Source: Pseudomonas chlororaphis subsp. chlororaphis (lineage in GTDB: Bacteria; Pseudomonadota; Gammaproteobacteria; Pseudomonadales; Pseudomonadaceae). From it: a stretch of DNA of 64,000 bases. The notes under the pieces are model-generated. The model did no database searches, was not told where the DNA came from, and worked only from the letters and a program-made list of their open reading frames with translations. Below are positions 33,767-42,996 of this stretch, piece by piece. Position 1 is the first letter of the stretch. Each line of letters begins with the position of its first letter. The DNA is taken from NCBI RefSeq assembly GCF_003945765.1, contig NZ_CP027712.1, positions 4,092,001 to 4,156,000 of the forward strand, in the 5' to 3' direction. A program made the translations under genes and the position numbers.

Positions 33767-35374
33767 TCAGCCCTGCCCCTTGAGCAAATGACGGATCCGG
33801 ATCTTCACCCCGTCGCTCTGGAAGCGGCGGGCGGCGGCCTCGATCTTCAGCTCGGCGCGGGTCACTCGCTCGTGGTGGCGCAGGTGGCCGACCCAGGATT
33901 CGTCGAAGAACATCTCGCACCACAGCCGCGGGTTTTCGCTGTCCTGCAGCAGGCACCAGGAAAACGAACCGTTGCGCTGGCGCATGCGCCGCACCGGGTT
34001 CATCGCCTGCTGGAAGGCCTGGGCGTGTTCGGGGGCAATGTCGTATTCCAGGCTGATCATCACCGGCCCGCGCTCCAGGTCCTGGTCGGCGCCGAGCAGC
34101 GGTTGCGGCCAATGCAACGACGGCGCCAGGTCTTCGGCGCTGCGCTGGGGCAAGCCGACCCGCCAGGTCAGCCCGACCCCGGCCAGCAGCACCGCTGCCG
34201 CCGCGCTCAGGGCAACGCTCATGGACAACAGGCTGGCCACCCAGCCCCAGAGCAACCCGCCCAGGGCCATGCTGCCGAAGAACATCAGGATATACACCGC
34301 CAGGGCTCGCGCCCGCACCCAGGCCGGCACCGAGGTCTGGGCCGCCACCTGGAAACTCGAGAGCACGGCGATCCAGGCGCCGCCGCTGATCAGCATCACC
34401 GGGATCAACAGATAGAAGTCGCGCAGCCAGGCCAGGGCGAACAACACCAGGGCGTAAGTCACGCTGGCCAGCGCCACCAGGCGATCCACCGCCAGGCGCT
34501 GGCGCAGCTTTGGCAACAGCATCGCCCCCAGCACCGCGCCAAGGCCGACGCTGCCGAGCAACACGCCGAACTGGGTCGCGCTGCCCTGCAACTCGCCGCG
34601 TACGATCAACGGCAGCAAGGACATGCCGGCGCTGGCGCCGAAGAAGAACCCCAGGGTACGAATCAGCACCCGTTGCAGAGGGTGGGAACTGCGAGCGTAG
34701 CGCCAGCCCACGCGGATCGCACTGAACAGCCGCTCCGCCGGCAACACCGCGACCTTCGGCTCGCGCCGCCAGCAGGCGAGCACGGCGATCACCGCAAAGA
34801 ACGACAGCGCATTCACCGCGAAGGTCGCCCAGGGACCGGCCAGGCTCACCAGGACCCCGGCGATGGCCGGGCCGACGGCGCGCGCCACGTTGGTCCCGAC
34901 GCTGCTCAAGGCGATGGCCGCGGGCAACTCGCCGGCGGGCACCAGTTCCGGGGTCAGGGCCGACCAGGCCGGCATCATCAGGGCCGTGCCGATGCCCATG
35001 GCCAGGGTCAACAGCAGCAACAAGGGCACCGTCATCAGGCCGCTGAGGGTCAGGAACGCCAGCAGCATGGCGACGCTGGCCATCCAGCCCTGCACCAGCA
35101 ACAGGTAGCGGCGCTTGTCGACGATATCGGCCAGCGCCCCCGCCGGCAGCGCGAGGAAAAACATCGGTGCCGCAGCGGCCACCTGCACCAGCGCCACCGT
35201 CATCGGGCTGGCCGACAGCGAGGTCATCAGCCAACCGGCGCCCACCTCGTGCATCCAGGTGCCGATGTTTGAGGCGATGCTGGCCAGCCACAGCCCGCGA
35301 AACAGGCCATGCTTGAGCGGGCTCCAGGGCGACAGGGAGGCCGCGCTACGGGAGGAATCGAGGGTCTGTTTCAT
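33767..35374 (-). CDS. MFS_3-type transporter with soluble C-terminal domain
   Basis: A 535-residue transporter of the MFS_3 (EntS-like) kind. The first helices include LFRGLWLASIASNIGTWMHE and AAPMFFLALPAGALADIVDK; about 12 membrane segments end near residue 405. The last 110 residues form a soluble ferredoxin-like domain (MISLEYDIAPEHAQAFQQAM; CEMFFDESWVGHLRHHERVT), normal for this subfamily of about 530 residues. The ATG at 35374 has an AAGGA site. It lies 109 nt behind the YcaC-like gene on the same strand, so cotranscription is possible. Substrate unknown. Confidence 0.87.
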   Translation of the reverse strand: MKQTLDSSRSAASLSPWSPLKHGLFRGLWLASIASNIGTWMHEVGAGWLMTSLSASPMTVALVQVAAAAPMFFLALPAGALADIVDKRRYLLLVQGWMASVAMLLAFLTLSGLMTVPLLLLLTLAMGIGTALMMPAWSALTPELVPAGELPAAIALSSVGTNVARAVGPAIAGVLVSLAGPWATFAVNALSFFAVIAVLACWRREPKVAVLPAERLFSAIRVGWRYARSSHPLQRVLIRTLGFFFGASAGMSLLPLIVRGELQGSATQFGVLLGSVGLGAVLGAMLLPKLRQRLAVDRLVALASVTYALVLFALAWLRDFYLLIPVMLISGGAWIAVLSSFQVAAQTSVPAWVRARALAVYILMFFGSMALGGLLWGWVASLLSMSVALSAAAAVLLAGVGLTWRVGLPQRSAEDLAPSLHWPQPLLGADQDLERGPVMISLEYDIAPEHAQAFQQAMNPVRRMRQRNGSFSWCLLQDSENPRLWCEMFFDESWVGHLRHHERVTRAELKIEAAARRFQSDGVKIRIRHLLKGQG

Positions 35375-35483
35375 GACGGTCCTTGAGTCGTGGGAACGGT
35401 TTGCAGTCCGGGCGTTTTTTATCGCCAACGGCCGCTGGCCGGCGCAAGCGGGTTGCGTCGGCCAGCGGTCGTTGGCGACAGGT

Positions 35484-36128
35484 TTACTTGACCTGACGCT
35501 GCGGCGCCTTGTGCACCATGGTGTAGGCGTAATCCACGCCCATGCCGTAGGCGCCGCTGTGCTCGCGAACCAGGTCCATCACCGCGTCGTAGGTGTCCTT
35601 GTGCGCCCAGTCGCGTTGGAACTCGAGCAGTACCTGCTGCCAGGTCACCGGCACCGCGCCGGCCTGGATCATGCGTTGTACCGACATGTCGTGGGCTTCC
35701 TGGCTGGTGCCGCCGGAAGCGTCGGTGACGATGTACACCTCGTAGCCTTCGGCCAGGGCTTCCAGGGCCGGGAAGTTCAGGCAGACCTCGGTCCACAGCG
35801 CGGCCATGATCAGTTTCTTGCGCCCGGTAGCCTTCACCGCGTCCACCAGTTTCTTGTCTTCCCAGGAGTTCATCGAGGTGCGCTCGATCGGCTGGTGATC
35901 CGGGAACACGCTGAGCAGCTCCGGCCAGATGTAGCCGCTGAAGCTCTCGGTTTCCACCGAAGTAAAAATGGTCGGCACGTTGAAGATCTTCGCCGCCTTG
36001 GCCAGGCCCACGGTGTTGTTCTTCAGGGTCTGGCGGTCGATCGACTGCACGCCGAAGGACATCTGCGGCTGGTGGTCGATCAGGATCAGGGCGGAATTGG
36101 TTGGGTTGAGCAGTTCACGGATAGACAT
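35484..36128 (-). CDS. Isochorismatase-family hydrolase (YcaC-like), second copy
   Basis: A 214-residue cysteine hydrolase with SALILIDHQPQMSFGVQSID (Asp), ERTSMNSW in the region of the basic residue, and the nucleophile in WTEVCLNFPALEALAEGYEV broken as WTEVCLNFPA. It is distinct from, but of the same family as, the enzyme at 17.8 kb. The start at 36128 follows AAGGAACGCG. The divergent OprD gene and two palindromes lie upstream. Confidence 0.85.
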   Translation of the reverse strand: MSIRELLNPTNSALILIDHQPQMSFGVQSIDRQTLKNNTVGLAKAAKIFNVPTIFTSVETESFSGYIWPELLSVFPDHQPIERTSMNSWEDKKLVDAVKATGRKKLIMAALWTEVCLNFPALEALAEGYEVYIVTDASGGTSQEAHDMSVQRMIQAGAVPVTWQQVLLEFQRDWAHKDTYDAVMDLVREHSGAYGMGVDYAYTMVHKAPQRQVK

Positions 36129-36254
36129 GGCGCGTTCCTTTTGCTGTCGAGTAGGTTCAAACGTTGAGTGGCACAATTCGGGAGCTCGGCGCGGGTTCCG
36201 CTGTGGGAGGCTGTGCGGCCGGCTTGGTGGCTAATTTAGGGGTTGATATAAAAA

Positions 36255-36289
36255 GGAACAATTCCCTAAAACCGAGAATCATTGATTCT
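36255..36289. promoter_or_regulatory. Two palindromes in the hydrolase/OprD divergent spacer
   Basis: GGAACAATTCC (36255-36265) and the perfect 15-mer AGAATCATTGATTCT (36275-36289) lie close together in an AT-rich stretch. The spacer 36129-36535 separates divergent genes and holds no gene. Regulator unknown; these look like operator sites. Confidence 0.45.
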
Positions 36290-36535
36290 AAAAAAGTGAC
36301 AATTCAAAAACTGCCGCAGCGCCCACTACGAACGGCACCTGTCGCCTGCCTGCTCGCGCAAACGGTCGAATACAGCACAGCCGTACAATCCCCGCGCGGT
36401 GCAATACGCAACCATGCTTCGCCTCGATCCGATGGCCACGCCGAGCGGACGCAGGCAGACCGAAGGCGTGCCGGCAGCTGCCGGACCCGCGGCCAGCCGC
36501 GTCCTGGGCCACCCACCTTGACGCGGGAAATCAGC

Positions 36536-37894
36536 ATGCTGCTTGCCTCCAAACACCTCACCGCCCCCGGGCCGATGTGCATCCGCCTGACGCCGCTGTG
36601 GCTGCTCGCCTTGCTCAGCGGCGGCGCCCCGGCGCTGGCGGCACAGAGCGCACAGGACACCCCCGGTTTCCTTGAGGGGGCGAGCCTTGAAGTGCTCAGC
36701 CGCAACTTCTACCTCAACAACGACTATCGCTCCCCGACCCCGGCCGGCAAGAGCTACAAGCAGGAATGGGCCCAGGGCTTCATCGCCTCGTTCGCGTCCG
36801 GCTTCACCCCCGGCGCCCTCGGCGTGGGGGTCGATGCCCACGGCTTCCTGGGCTTGAAACTGGACGGCGGCAAGGGGCATTCCGGGACGGGCCTGTTGCC
36901 GCTGGATCATGACGGGCGCAGCGAAGGCAGCTATTCCAGCGCCGGCGGCGCGCTGAAGTTCAAGGCCTCGCGGACCACCCTGGCGCTCGGTGAAATGACC
37001 GTGGCGACCCCGGTATTCGACACCGCCGACAAACGCCTGCAACCGGAATACGCCAGTGGCCTGCTGCTCTCCAGCCGGGAACTCGAAGGGCTCGACCTGC
37101 AGGCCGGTCACTTCAACGCCTTCAAGAACCAGGACGCCTCCACCGCCAAGGGCGACTTTTCCGGCTACGGGGCAACCACCCGCCACGCCAGCATCGACTT
37201 CATCGGCGCCGACCTGTTCGCCGGCCAGGCGCTGGGCGGCGCCCTCTACGCCTCGGAGCTGAGCGACACCTGGCGCCAGTACTACGCCAACCTGCATGCC
37301 AGCCTTGGCCAGTGGTTCCTCGACGGCAACCTGTACCGCACCCGCGACCAGGGCCAGGCCGCGGCCGGCGCCATCGACACCACGGCCTACAGCCTCTCCG
37401 GCAAGTACCGGATCGACGCCCAGGCATTCACCCTGGCCTATCAGAAAGTCCACGGCGACACGCCCTTCGACTTCGTCGGCGGCGACTCCATCTACCTCGC
37501 CAACTCGATCAAGTACGCCGACTTCAACGGCCCCGGCGAACGCTCCTGGCAAGCGCGCTACGACCTCGACCTGGGCGCCCTGGGCATTCCCGGCCTGAGC
37601 TTCATGGCGCGCTATGTGAGCGGCCGCGGCATCGACGGCAGCCACGCGCCCCAGGGCGGCGCCTACAACCCCTTCGACAGCGCCAGCGGCACCTACAGCC
37701 CGCAACAGGGCCGGGGCGGACACCATTGGGAACGCGACCTGGACCTGCACTACATCGTGCAATCGGGCCCGGCCAAGGACCTGTCGCTGCAACTGTCCCA
37801 CGTCAGCCACCGGGCCAACGCCGCCCAGGCCGGCGACGATATCGACCGGCTGTACCTCGTCATTCAGTACCCGCTCAAGCTCGGGCCGTTCTGA
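36536..37894 (+). CDS. OprD-family outer-membrane porin
   Basis: A 452-residue outer-membrane channel with a signal peptide (LTPLWLLALLSGGAPALAAQ) and OprD family marks: LEVLSRNFYLNNDYRS, KQEWAQGFIASFASGFTPG, GVGVDAHGFLGLKLDGG, RYVSGRGIDGS and the beta-strand C-terminus RLYLVIQYPLKLGPF. OprD porins take up small substrates such as amino acids or carboxylates. The ATG at 36536 follows GGGAA; ATG 36575 would also leave a signal peptide. Confidence 0.9.
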   Translation: MLLASKHLTAPGPMCIRLTPLWLLALLSGGAPALAAQSAQDTPGFLEGASLEVLSRNFYLNNDYRSPTPAGKSYKQEWAQGFIASFASGFTPGALGVGVDAHGFLGLKLDGGKGHSGTGLLPLDHDGRSEGSYSSAGGALKFKASRTTLALGEMTVATPVFDTADKRLQPEYASGLLLSSRELEGLDLQAGHFNAFKNQDASTAKGDFSGYGATTRHASIDFIGADLFAGQALGGALYASELSDTWRQYYANLHASLGQWFLDGNLYRTRDQGQAAAGAIDTTAYSLSGKYRIDAQAFTLAYQKVHGDTPFDFVGGDSIYLANSIKYADFNGPGERSWQARYDLDLGALGIPGLSFMARYVSGRGIDGSHAPQGGAYNPFDSASGTYSPQQGRGGHHWERDLDLHYIVQSGPAKDLSLQLSHVSHRANAAQAGDDIDRLYLVIQYPLKLGPF

Positions 37895-37964
37895 TCCTGC
37901 GCGGTGGGCCGAGCCTGCTCGGGCCGTGCGCCGGGGAGGCCCGTTGGCAGCGGCCAGATGACGG

Positions 37965-38630
37965 CTAACCCAAGGCATGGGCCACCTGCGCGTCTGGCAC
38001 CGTCACGTCCCGCAACACCCGCGCCAGCAAAGCACCGGGCTGGGCGCCCGAGACCCGGGTGTCGCCGATGCGAAAGGCTGGCAGCACCCCGCCCGACCAG
38101 TCCGCGGCATCGCGCTTGTGGCACTGCAACGCAGCCAGTCCTTCACCACTGCGCAGGTAGTCGAGCAGCCGCTCCTGCTCGCGCTTGCCGTCCCCGCCCA
38201 GCTCCGCGAGCACCCGCGCATCGCCAATATCGCGGCCCTCGCAGAAATAGGCACGGAAGATCCGCGCGAACAGCGCGGCGCAGTCGCCACCGCGGGCGGC
38301 ACGCTCGAGCATCAGGCTGTGCGCCGGGTCGCTGTCGACCAGGCGCTCGATTCGCTCGAAGGCAAAACGCAGCCCCAGCGCCTGGCCGGCCCGGGTGATC
38401 TGCGCTTCGAACAACCGGCTGCGCGCCAGGCTGCCGAACCGGCGCCGGGCGTACTCGCCCTGCTCGATGCGGCTGGCGGGAAGATCGAACGTGGAGCGGC
38501 TCGGCACATAGACGATCGGCCGTGGCCGGTGCGCCGCCGCCATGGCCTGGCGCAGGTTCAGCTCGCCGATCCAGCACCAGGGATTGATGAAGTCGTACGC
38601 CAGATGAATGACGTTACCCATAGCGACCAC
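37965..38630 (-). CDS. DsbA-like thioredoxin-fold protein (HCCA isomerase/FrnE type)
   Basis: A 221-residue cytoplasmic DsbA-family protein. The active-site-like start HLAYDFINPWCWIGELNLR has WCWIG with a single Cys in place of CxxC, followed by the helical insert and the cis-Pro loop GGVLPAFRIGDTRVSGAQ. Single-Cys forms are seen in 2-hydroxychromene-2-carboxylate isomerase-like proteins, which work with glutathione. Its true reaction is unknown. Confidence 0.75.
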   Translation of the reverse strand: MVAMGNVIHLAYDFINPWCWIGELNLRQAMAAAHRPRPIVYVPSRSTFDLPASRIEQGEYARRRFGSLARSRLFEAQITRAGQALGLRFAFERIERLVDSDPAHSLMLERAARGGDCAALFARIFRAYFCEGRDIGDARVLAELGGDGKREQERLLDYLRSGEGLAALQCHKRDAADWSGGVLPAFRIGDTRVSGAQPGALLARVLRDVTVPDAQVAHALG

Positions 38631-38728
38631 CTTGCTTCTACCAATGATGGCCAGACTCTAGGCGCACACCTGCCGGACGAGTAGCCACAGGGCGCGCAAC
38701 GCTGTCTTGCTCAAGACCCGAGCGAGGC

Positions 38729-39628
38729 TCAGGCGGCAAGGATTTCCTCGAGGAACTCGATAAACACATTGATGCGACTGGAGCCGCGATGGTTGGGCAG
38801 GTACAGCGCGTTGATGCAGGTGCTGGCGGTGCCGGGATTGACCTCGTACTGCTCCAGCACGCGGGTCAGGCGGCCCTGGCCGACATCGTCGCGCACCAGC
38901 CAGTCGGCCAGCAGCGCCACGCCGCCACCGGCCAGCGCCGCCTCGCGCAGGATGTCGGCGTTGTTGCTCTGCAAGCGCCCTTGCACCCCCAAGCGCTGGG
39001 GGTTTTCGTCACCCTGGAAGGTCCAGTCCTGGTGCACGCCGCCATAGTCGAAGCGCAGGCACTGGTGCTCCAGCAGGTCGCTCGGCTCGCGCGGCAGGCC
39101 GGTGCGTGCCAGGTAGTCGGGGCTGGCCACGACCCAACGCTGGAAGTCGCCGATCTTCTTGCTGACGATGTCATCGCTGACCACCGAGGAACCGAGGCGC
39201 ACCGAGACATCGATGCGCTCGCTGATCAGGTCGCTGACCCGGTCGCTCAACGACAGGCTGATCTCCAGCCCCGGATGGCGTTCGAGCAGGCGCCCCAGGT
39301 GCGGGGCGATGATGCGCCGGCCGAACTCCACCGGAACGCTGGCCCGCAGATGCCCCTGGGCTTCGCTGCCACGATCGGCGACGCTGGCGTCGGCTTCGTC
39401 GATGGCTTCGAGAATCGCCACGGCCTTGTCGAAATAGGCCTGCCCGGCGAGCGTGACACTGGTGTTGCGCGTGGTGCGATTGAGCAGGCTGGCGCCCAGC
39501 TCGCTTTCCAGTCCCGCCACCTGTCGCGTCACCGAAGACGTCGACAGGCCGAGCTTGCGCGCCGCCGATGAGTAGCCGCCACAGCGCACGGTTTCAACAA
39601 ACATCTTCAGCGCCAGCAACTTGTCCAT
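38729..39628 (-). CDS. LysR-family transcriptional regulator
   Basis: A 299-residue LysR regulator: MDKLLALKMFVETVRCGGYS, the helix-turn-helix AARKLGLSTSSVTRQVAGLE, and NRTTRNTSVTLAGQAYFDKA. The start at 39628 is set by the conserved N-terminus. It lies behind the MFS gene on the same strand (116 nt gap) and may control it. Confidence 0.9.
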   Translation of the reverse strand: MDKLLALKMFVETVRCGGYSSAARKLGLSTSSVTRQVAGLESELGASLLNRTTRNTSVTLAGQAYFDKAVAILEAIDEADASVADRGSEAQGHLRASVPVEFGRRIIAPHLGRLLERHPGLEISLSLSDRVSDLISERIDVSVRLGSSVVSDDIVSKKIGDFQRWVVASPDYLARTGLPREPSDLLEHQCLRFDYGGVHQDWTFQGDENPQRLGVQGRLQSNNADILREAALAGGGVALLADWLVRDDVGQGRLTRVLEQYEVNPGTASTCINALYLPNHRGSSRINVFIEFLEEILAA

Positions 39629-39743
39629 AAGCCGATTCCGCGAGCAAAAAATCAATCGAAGGACTATGCCTGAGGGTGCATGAAGTGTCTTGTATGGTTG
39701 TGCTCAAGCGCCGCGGCCCGCGCCCTGGGGCATTCAACGTGGC

Positions 39744-40958
39744 TCACCCCTGGCGGTACCGACGGCTGAGAAACAGCAGCAGCGCCAAGCCAGGAACCGC
39801 GGCAATCAAAGTCGCCGACAGGCTCCATCCCACCTGCTCATACAGCGGGCTGGCCACCAGCGAGCCCAGGGCGCCGCCGACGAAGATGCTGGTCATGTAC
39901 ACCGCATTCAGGCGCGCCCGGCTGTGCGGGTCGATGGCGTACACCTCACGCTGGCCAAGCACCATGTTCAACTGCACGGCAAAATCCAGCAGCACCGCGC
40001 ACACCACCAGCCACAGGTAGCCACTGCCCGGCAGCGCCCCTATCAGCAGGGACAGCGGCGCCAGCAACAAGGCCACGAGAGTACCGCGCTGGCCATGCCC
40101 GGCGTCGGCCAGCCGGCCGGCGATCGGCGCCGCGATCGCCCCCACCGCGCCCACCAGGGCGAACACCGCCACCTGTGCCTGGCTGAAGCCGTGCTGGCGA
40201 ATCAGCTCGATGGGCATGATGGTCCAGAACAGGCTGAAGCTGGCGAACAACAAGCCCTGGTACAAGGAGCGCTCACGCAGGCCGGCATGGCGGCGCGCAA
40301 GGGCGAAGACCGAGCCGATCAACTCGCCATAGGAAGACTGATGCGTCGGCATGCGCCGTGGCAGGGCAACGGCCATGACGCAGGCGATCACCGCCATCAG
40401 GCCCGCGGCGCTGAAGAACACCCCGCGCCAGCCGAACGCCTGGGCCAGCAGACTCGACAGCGGGCGCGACAACAGAATGCCCAGCAGCAGCCCGCTCATG
40501 ATGTTGCCGACCACCCGCCCGCGGCTTTCCTCGGGTGCCATGTGCGCAGCCAACGGCACCAGAATCTGCACCGCAACCGAAGTCAGGCCGATGAGCAACG
40601 ACAACGCCAGGAACAGCGAAGGTGACTCAGTAAAGCCCGCGGCGATCAGGCACAGGCTCACGGCCAGCGTGAACCCCACCACCAGGCGGCGGTTTTCCAT
40701 CAGGTCGGCCAGGGGCACCAACAGCAGCAGGCCTGCGGCGTAGCCGAGCTGAGTCAGCGAGACAATCAGGCTGGCATGGGCATTCGACAGGCCGATCTGC
40801 GGGGCGATCAGCTCGACGATCGGCTGGGCGTAGTAAAGGTTGGCGACGACCGCGCCACAACAGAAGGCCAGCAAGGCCACCAGGGCGCCAGAGAGGGTGG
40901 CGGGCCGTTCGCCCTTAACCGCCATGCTGGCCGTCGTTGCAAAGTTGCCGGTAGGCAT
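39744..40958 (-). CDS. MFS transporter (12 TM)
   Basis: A 404-residue transporter with ALLAFCCGAVVANLYYAQPI, which is typical of the YnfM/arabinose-efflux-like drug:H+ antiporter group, and GYAAGLLLLVPLADLMENRR for the loop 2-3 motif. About 12 membrane segments are visible. It is divergent from the molybdenum dehydrogenase operon (240 nt apart), which might share its promoter region. Substrate unknown. Confidence 0.88.
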   Translation of the reverse strand: MPTGNFATTASMAVKGERPATLSGALVALLAFCCGAVVANLYYAQPIVELIAPQIGLSNAHASLIVSLTQLGYAAGLLLLVPLADLMENRRLVVGFTLAVSLCLIAAGFTESPSLFLALSLLIGLTSVAVQILVPLAAHMAPEESRGRVVGNIMSGLLLGILLSRPLSSLLAQAFGWRGVFFSAAGLMAVIACVMAVALPRRMPTHQSSYGELIGSVFALARRHAGLRERSLYQGLLFASFSLFWTIMPIELIRQHGFSQAQVAVFALVGAVGAIAAPIAGRLADAGHGQRGTLVALLLAPLSLLIGALPGSGYLWLVVCAVLLDFAVQLNMVLGQREVYAIDPHSRARLNAVYMTSIFVGGALGSLVASPLYEQVGWSLSATLIAAVPGLALLLFLSRRYRQG

Positions 40959-41198
40959 GATGAAACCTCGTTCGCGTGGAGAAAAGTTTCGCCAAGGCTA
41001 GGCGCGACGCCCAATCGGGAGAATCCACCGCCGGGGCAATTGAGCAATGCGCATCACGCAACGATCCCGGCGTTGCCGATGGCGCAAAAGGCCTTTGCGC
41101 GGTTTGCCAATTCCGCCGTCCCCCCCCCTTCTCTACCCTTGGGCACTTGCCACCGGGCGGTCCGTCACCGCTCTCCTCAGCGGCTCAAGGAGACTTCC

Positions 41199-41249
41199 AT
41201 GACCCCGACTGCATCACTGTCCGCCCACGCGGATTCCACGGACCAATGA
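41199..41249 (+). CDS. Sixteen-codon upstream ORF with a perfect Shine-Dalgarno
   Basis: A tiny frame MTPTASLSAHADSTDQ begins 6 nt after AAGGAG (41187-41192) and ends at a TGA that overlaps an ATG (41246) in frame with the cytochrome gene. It is either a leader peptide coupled to the operon or the start of a lost gene. No homologue is known to me. Confidence 0.4.
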   Translation: MTPTASLSAHADSTDQ

Positions 41250-41260
41250 AGGGTGACCCG

Positions 41261-42526
41261 ATGAACGCCAGGCAGTTGTGGCTGGGCGCTGTGGTTCTCG
41301 CCACGGCAGGCGCAATAGGCGCCGCGCTGTTGATGTGGCGCCCGGCGATCGCGCCGGCCGAACCGCCACAACGCTTCGACGCCGCCCAGGTGCAACGCGG
41401 CGAGCGGGTCGCCGAAGCCGGCGATTGCGCGGTGTGCCACACCCGCCCCGGCGGCCGCTACCTGGCCGGCGGGCTGGCGCTGGTGACGCCCTTTGGCACG
41501 CTCTACAGCACCAACATCACCCCGGACGCCGAGACCGGGATTGGCCAATGGTCATTGCCGGCCTTCGAGCGGGCGATGCGCGAAGGGGTCGCCCGCGACG
41601 GGCACTTGCTGTATCCGGCCTTCCCTTACGCCTACTACCGACGCATGACGGACGGGGACATCACGGACCTTTACGCCTATCTGATGAGCGGCCCCGCCGA
41701 GCATTCGTCGGCCATGCAGAACCGGATGAATTTCCCGATGAACATCCGCCCGCTAGTGTCGTTCTGGAACCTGCTGTTCCTGCACGCGGAGCCCTTGGCG
41801 CCCGTGGCACAGCAGTCTGCAACCTGGAACCGTGGCCGCTATCTGGTCGAAGGCCCCGGCCATTGCGCCGGCTGCCATTCTCCGCTCAACCCGCTGGGCG
41901 CCGAGCAGTCCGCCCAGCATCTTGCCGGCGGCATAGTGGACGGCTGGCAGGCGCCGTCCCTGCTGGGCCTGGCCAACCGCGCCGCGCCCTGGAGCCGCGA
42001 GCAACTGGCGGGCTACCTGCGGGCTGAGGTGGTCGAGGGCCATGGCACCGCCGCCGGGCCGATGCGCCCGGTCAGCCTCAGCCTGGGCAACATGCCGACC
42101 AGCGACGCCGAGGCGATTGCCGACTACCTGCTGAGCCTCAAGGACCCCGCTCCCGCCGCACCCGCTTCAGCCACCGCGCGCCCCACTGAAGTGGTCGAGC
42201 AGGCGCCTGGCGCCCAGTTGTTCCAGAGCGCCTGTGCCGGTTGCCATGGCCCGGCCGCACCGATGCGCCAGATCGATGGGCGCCCGGCCCTGGAGCGGAC
42301 ATCGGCGCTGCATGCCTCAAGCGCGCGCAACTTTCTCAAGACCGTGCTCGAAGGCGTGCCCGCCACCCCGGGGTTGCCCGGCCCGGCCATGTCGCCCTTC
42401 GCCGCCAGCCTGGACAACCAGCAATTGGCGGCGCTGGCCTCGTTCCTGCGCGAACAGGCCAGCCCGGGCCAGCCGTGGGCCGACCTTGCTTCCACCCTTC
42501 ACGAATTACGCCAGGAGGCGCAATGA
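41261..42526 (+). CDS. Triheme cytochrome c subunit of the molybdenum dehydrogenase
   Basis: A 421-residue membrane-anchored or exported cytochrome with an N-terminal helix (QLWLGAVVLATAGAIGAALL) and three haem sites: CAVCH (C56-H60), CAGCH (C202) and CAGCH (C325). This layout matches the cytochrome subunit of membrane-associated alcohol or aldehyde dehydrogenases, which passes electrons to the quinone pool. The start at 41261 has AAGGG upstream; ATG 41246 overlapping the leader ORF is an alternative. It overlaps the 2Fe-2S gene by 4 nt (ATGA). Confidence 0.88.
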   Translation: MNARQLWLGAVVLATAGAIGAALLMWRPAIAPAEPPQRFDAAQVQRGERVAEAGDCAVCHTRPGGRYLAGGLALVTPFGTLYSTNITPDAETGIGQWSLPAFERAMREGVARDGHLLYPAFPYAYYRRMTDGDITDLYAYLMSGPAEHSSAMQNRMNFPMNIRPLVSFWNLLFLHAEPLAPVAQQSATWNRGRYLVEGPGHCAGCHSPLNPLGAEQSAQHLAGGIVDGWQAPSLLGLANRAAPWSREQLAGYLRAEVVEGHGTAAGPMRPVSLSLGNMPTSDAEAIADYLLSLKDPAPAAPASATARPTEVVEQAPGAQLFQSACAGCHGPAAPMRQIDGRPALERTSALHASSARNFLKTVLEGVPATPGLPGPAMSPFAASLDNQQLAALASFLREQASPGQPWADLASTLHELRQEAQ

Positions 42527-42996
42527 CCCACATGACCCTCAACGTCAACGGCTCGCCCCATGCGCTGGAGCTGGAGCCCGACATGCCGTTGCTGTATGCC
42601 CTGCGCAATCACCTGGGGCTCAATGGCGCCAAGTACGGTTGCGGCCTGGGCCAATGCGGAGCCTGCACGGTGCTGGTGGATGACCGGCCGGTATTTTCCT
42701 GCCTGACGCCCTGCAGCGGCCTGGAGGGCAAGGCCATCCGCACGGTGGAAAGCCTGGGTACGGCGGAGCGCCCGGGGCCTTTGCAAAAAGCCTTTATCGA
42801 GGCCCAGGCCGCCCAGTGCGGCTACTGCATCGCCGGCATGCTGATGCGCGCCCAGGCGCTGCTGGAGCGCGACCCTCATCCGGACGAAGCCACCATTGGC
42901 GAGCATATGGCGAGCAACCTGTGCCGCTGCGGCACCCACCTGCGGATCATCGACGCCATCGGCCGCGTGGCCAGGCAAGAGCGGAGCGCCCCATGA
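42523..42996 (+). CDS. 2Fe-2S subunit of a xanthine-oxidase-family dehydrogenase
   Basis: A 157-residue small subunit with both cluster sites: the plant-type ferredoxin set YGCGLGQCGACTVLVDD plus the later SC, and the helical set QCGYCIAGM with NLCRCGTH. It carries electrons from the molybdenum centre to the cytochrome. It has no signal peptide and is probably exported with the Tat-bearing large subunit. It overlaps both neighbours by ATGA. Confidence 0.93.
   Translation: MTHMTLNVNGSPHALELEPDMPLLYALRNHLGLNGAKYGCGLGQCGACTVLVDDRPVFSCLTPCSGLEGKAIRTVESLGTAERPGPLQKAFIEAQAAQCGYCIAGMLMRAQALLERDPHPDEATIGEHMASNLCRCGTHLRIIDAIGRVARQERSAP

Noticed and set aside
33417..35291. Long minus-strand frame overlapping the MFS_3 gene
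   Set aside because: A different frame of the same strand without membrane helices; the MFS frame is clearly the coding one.
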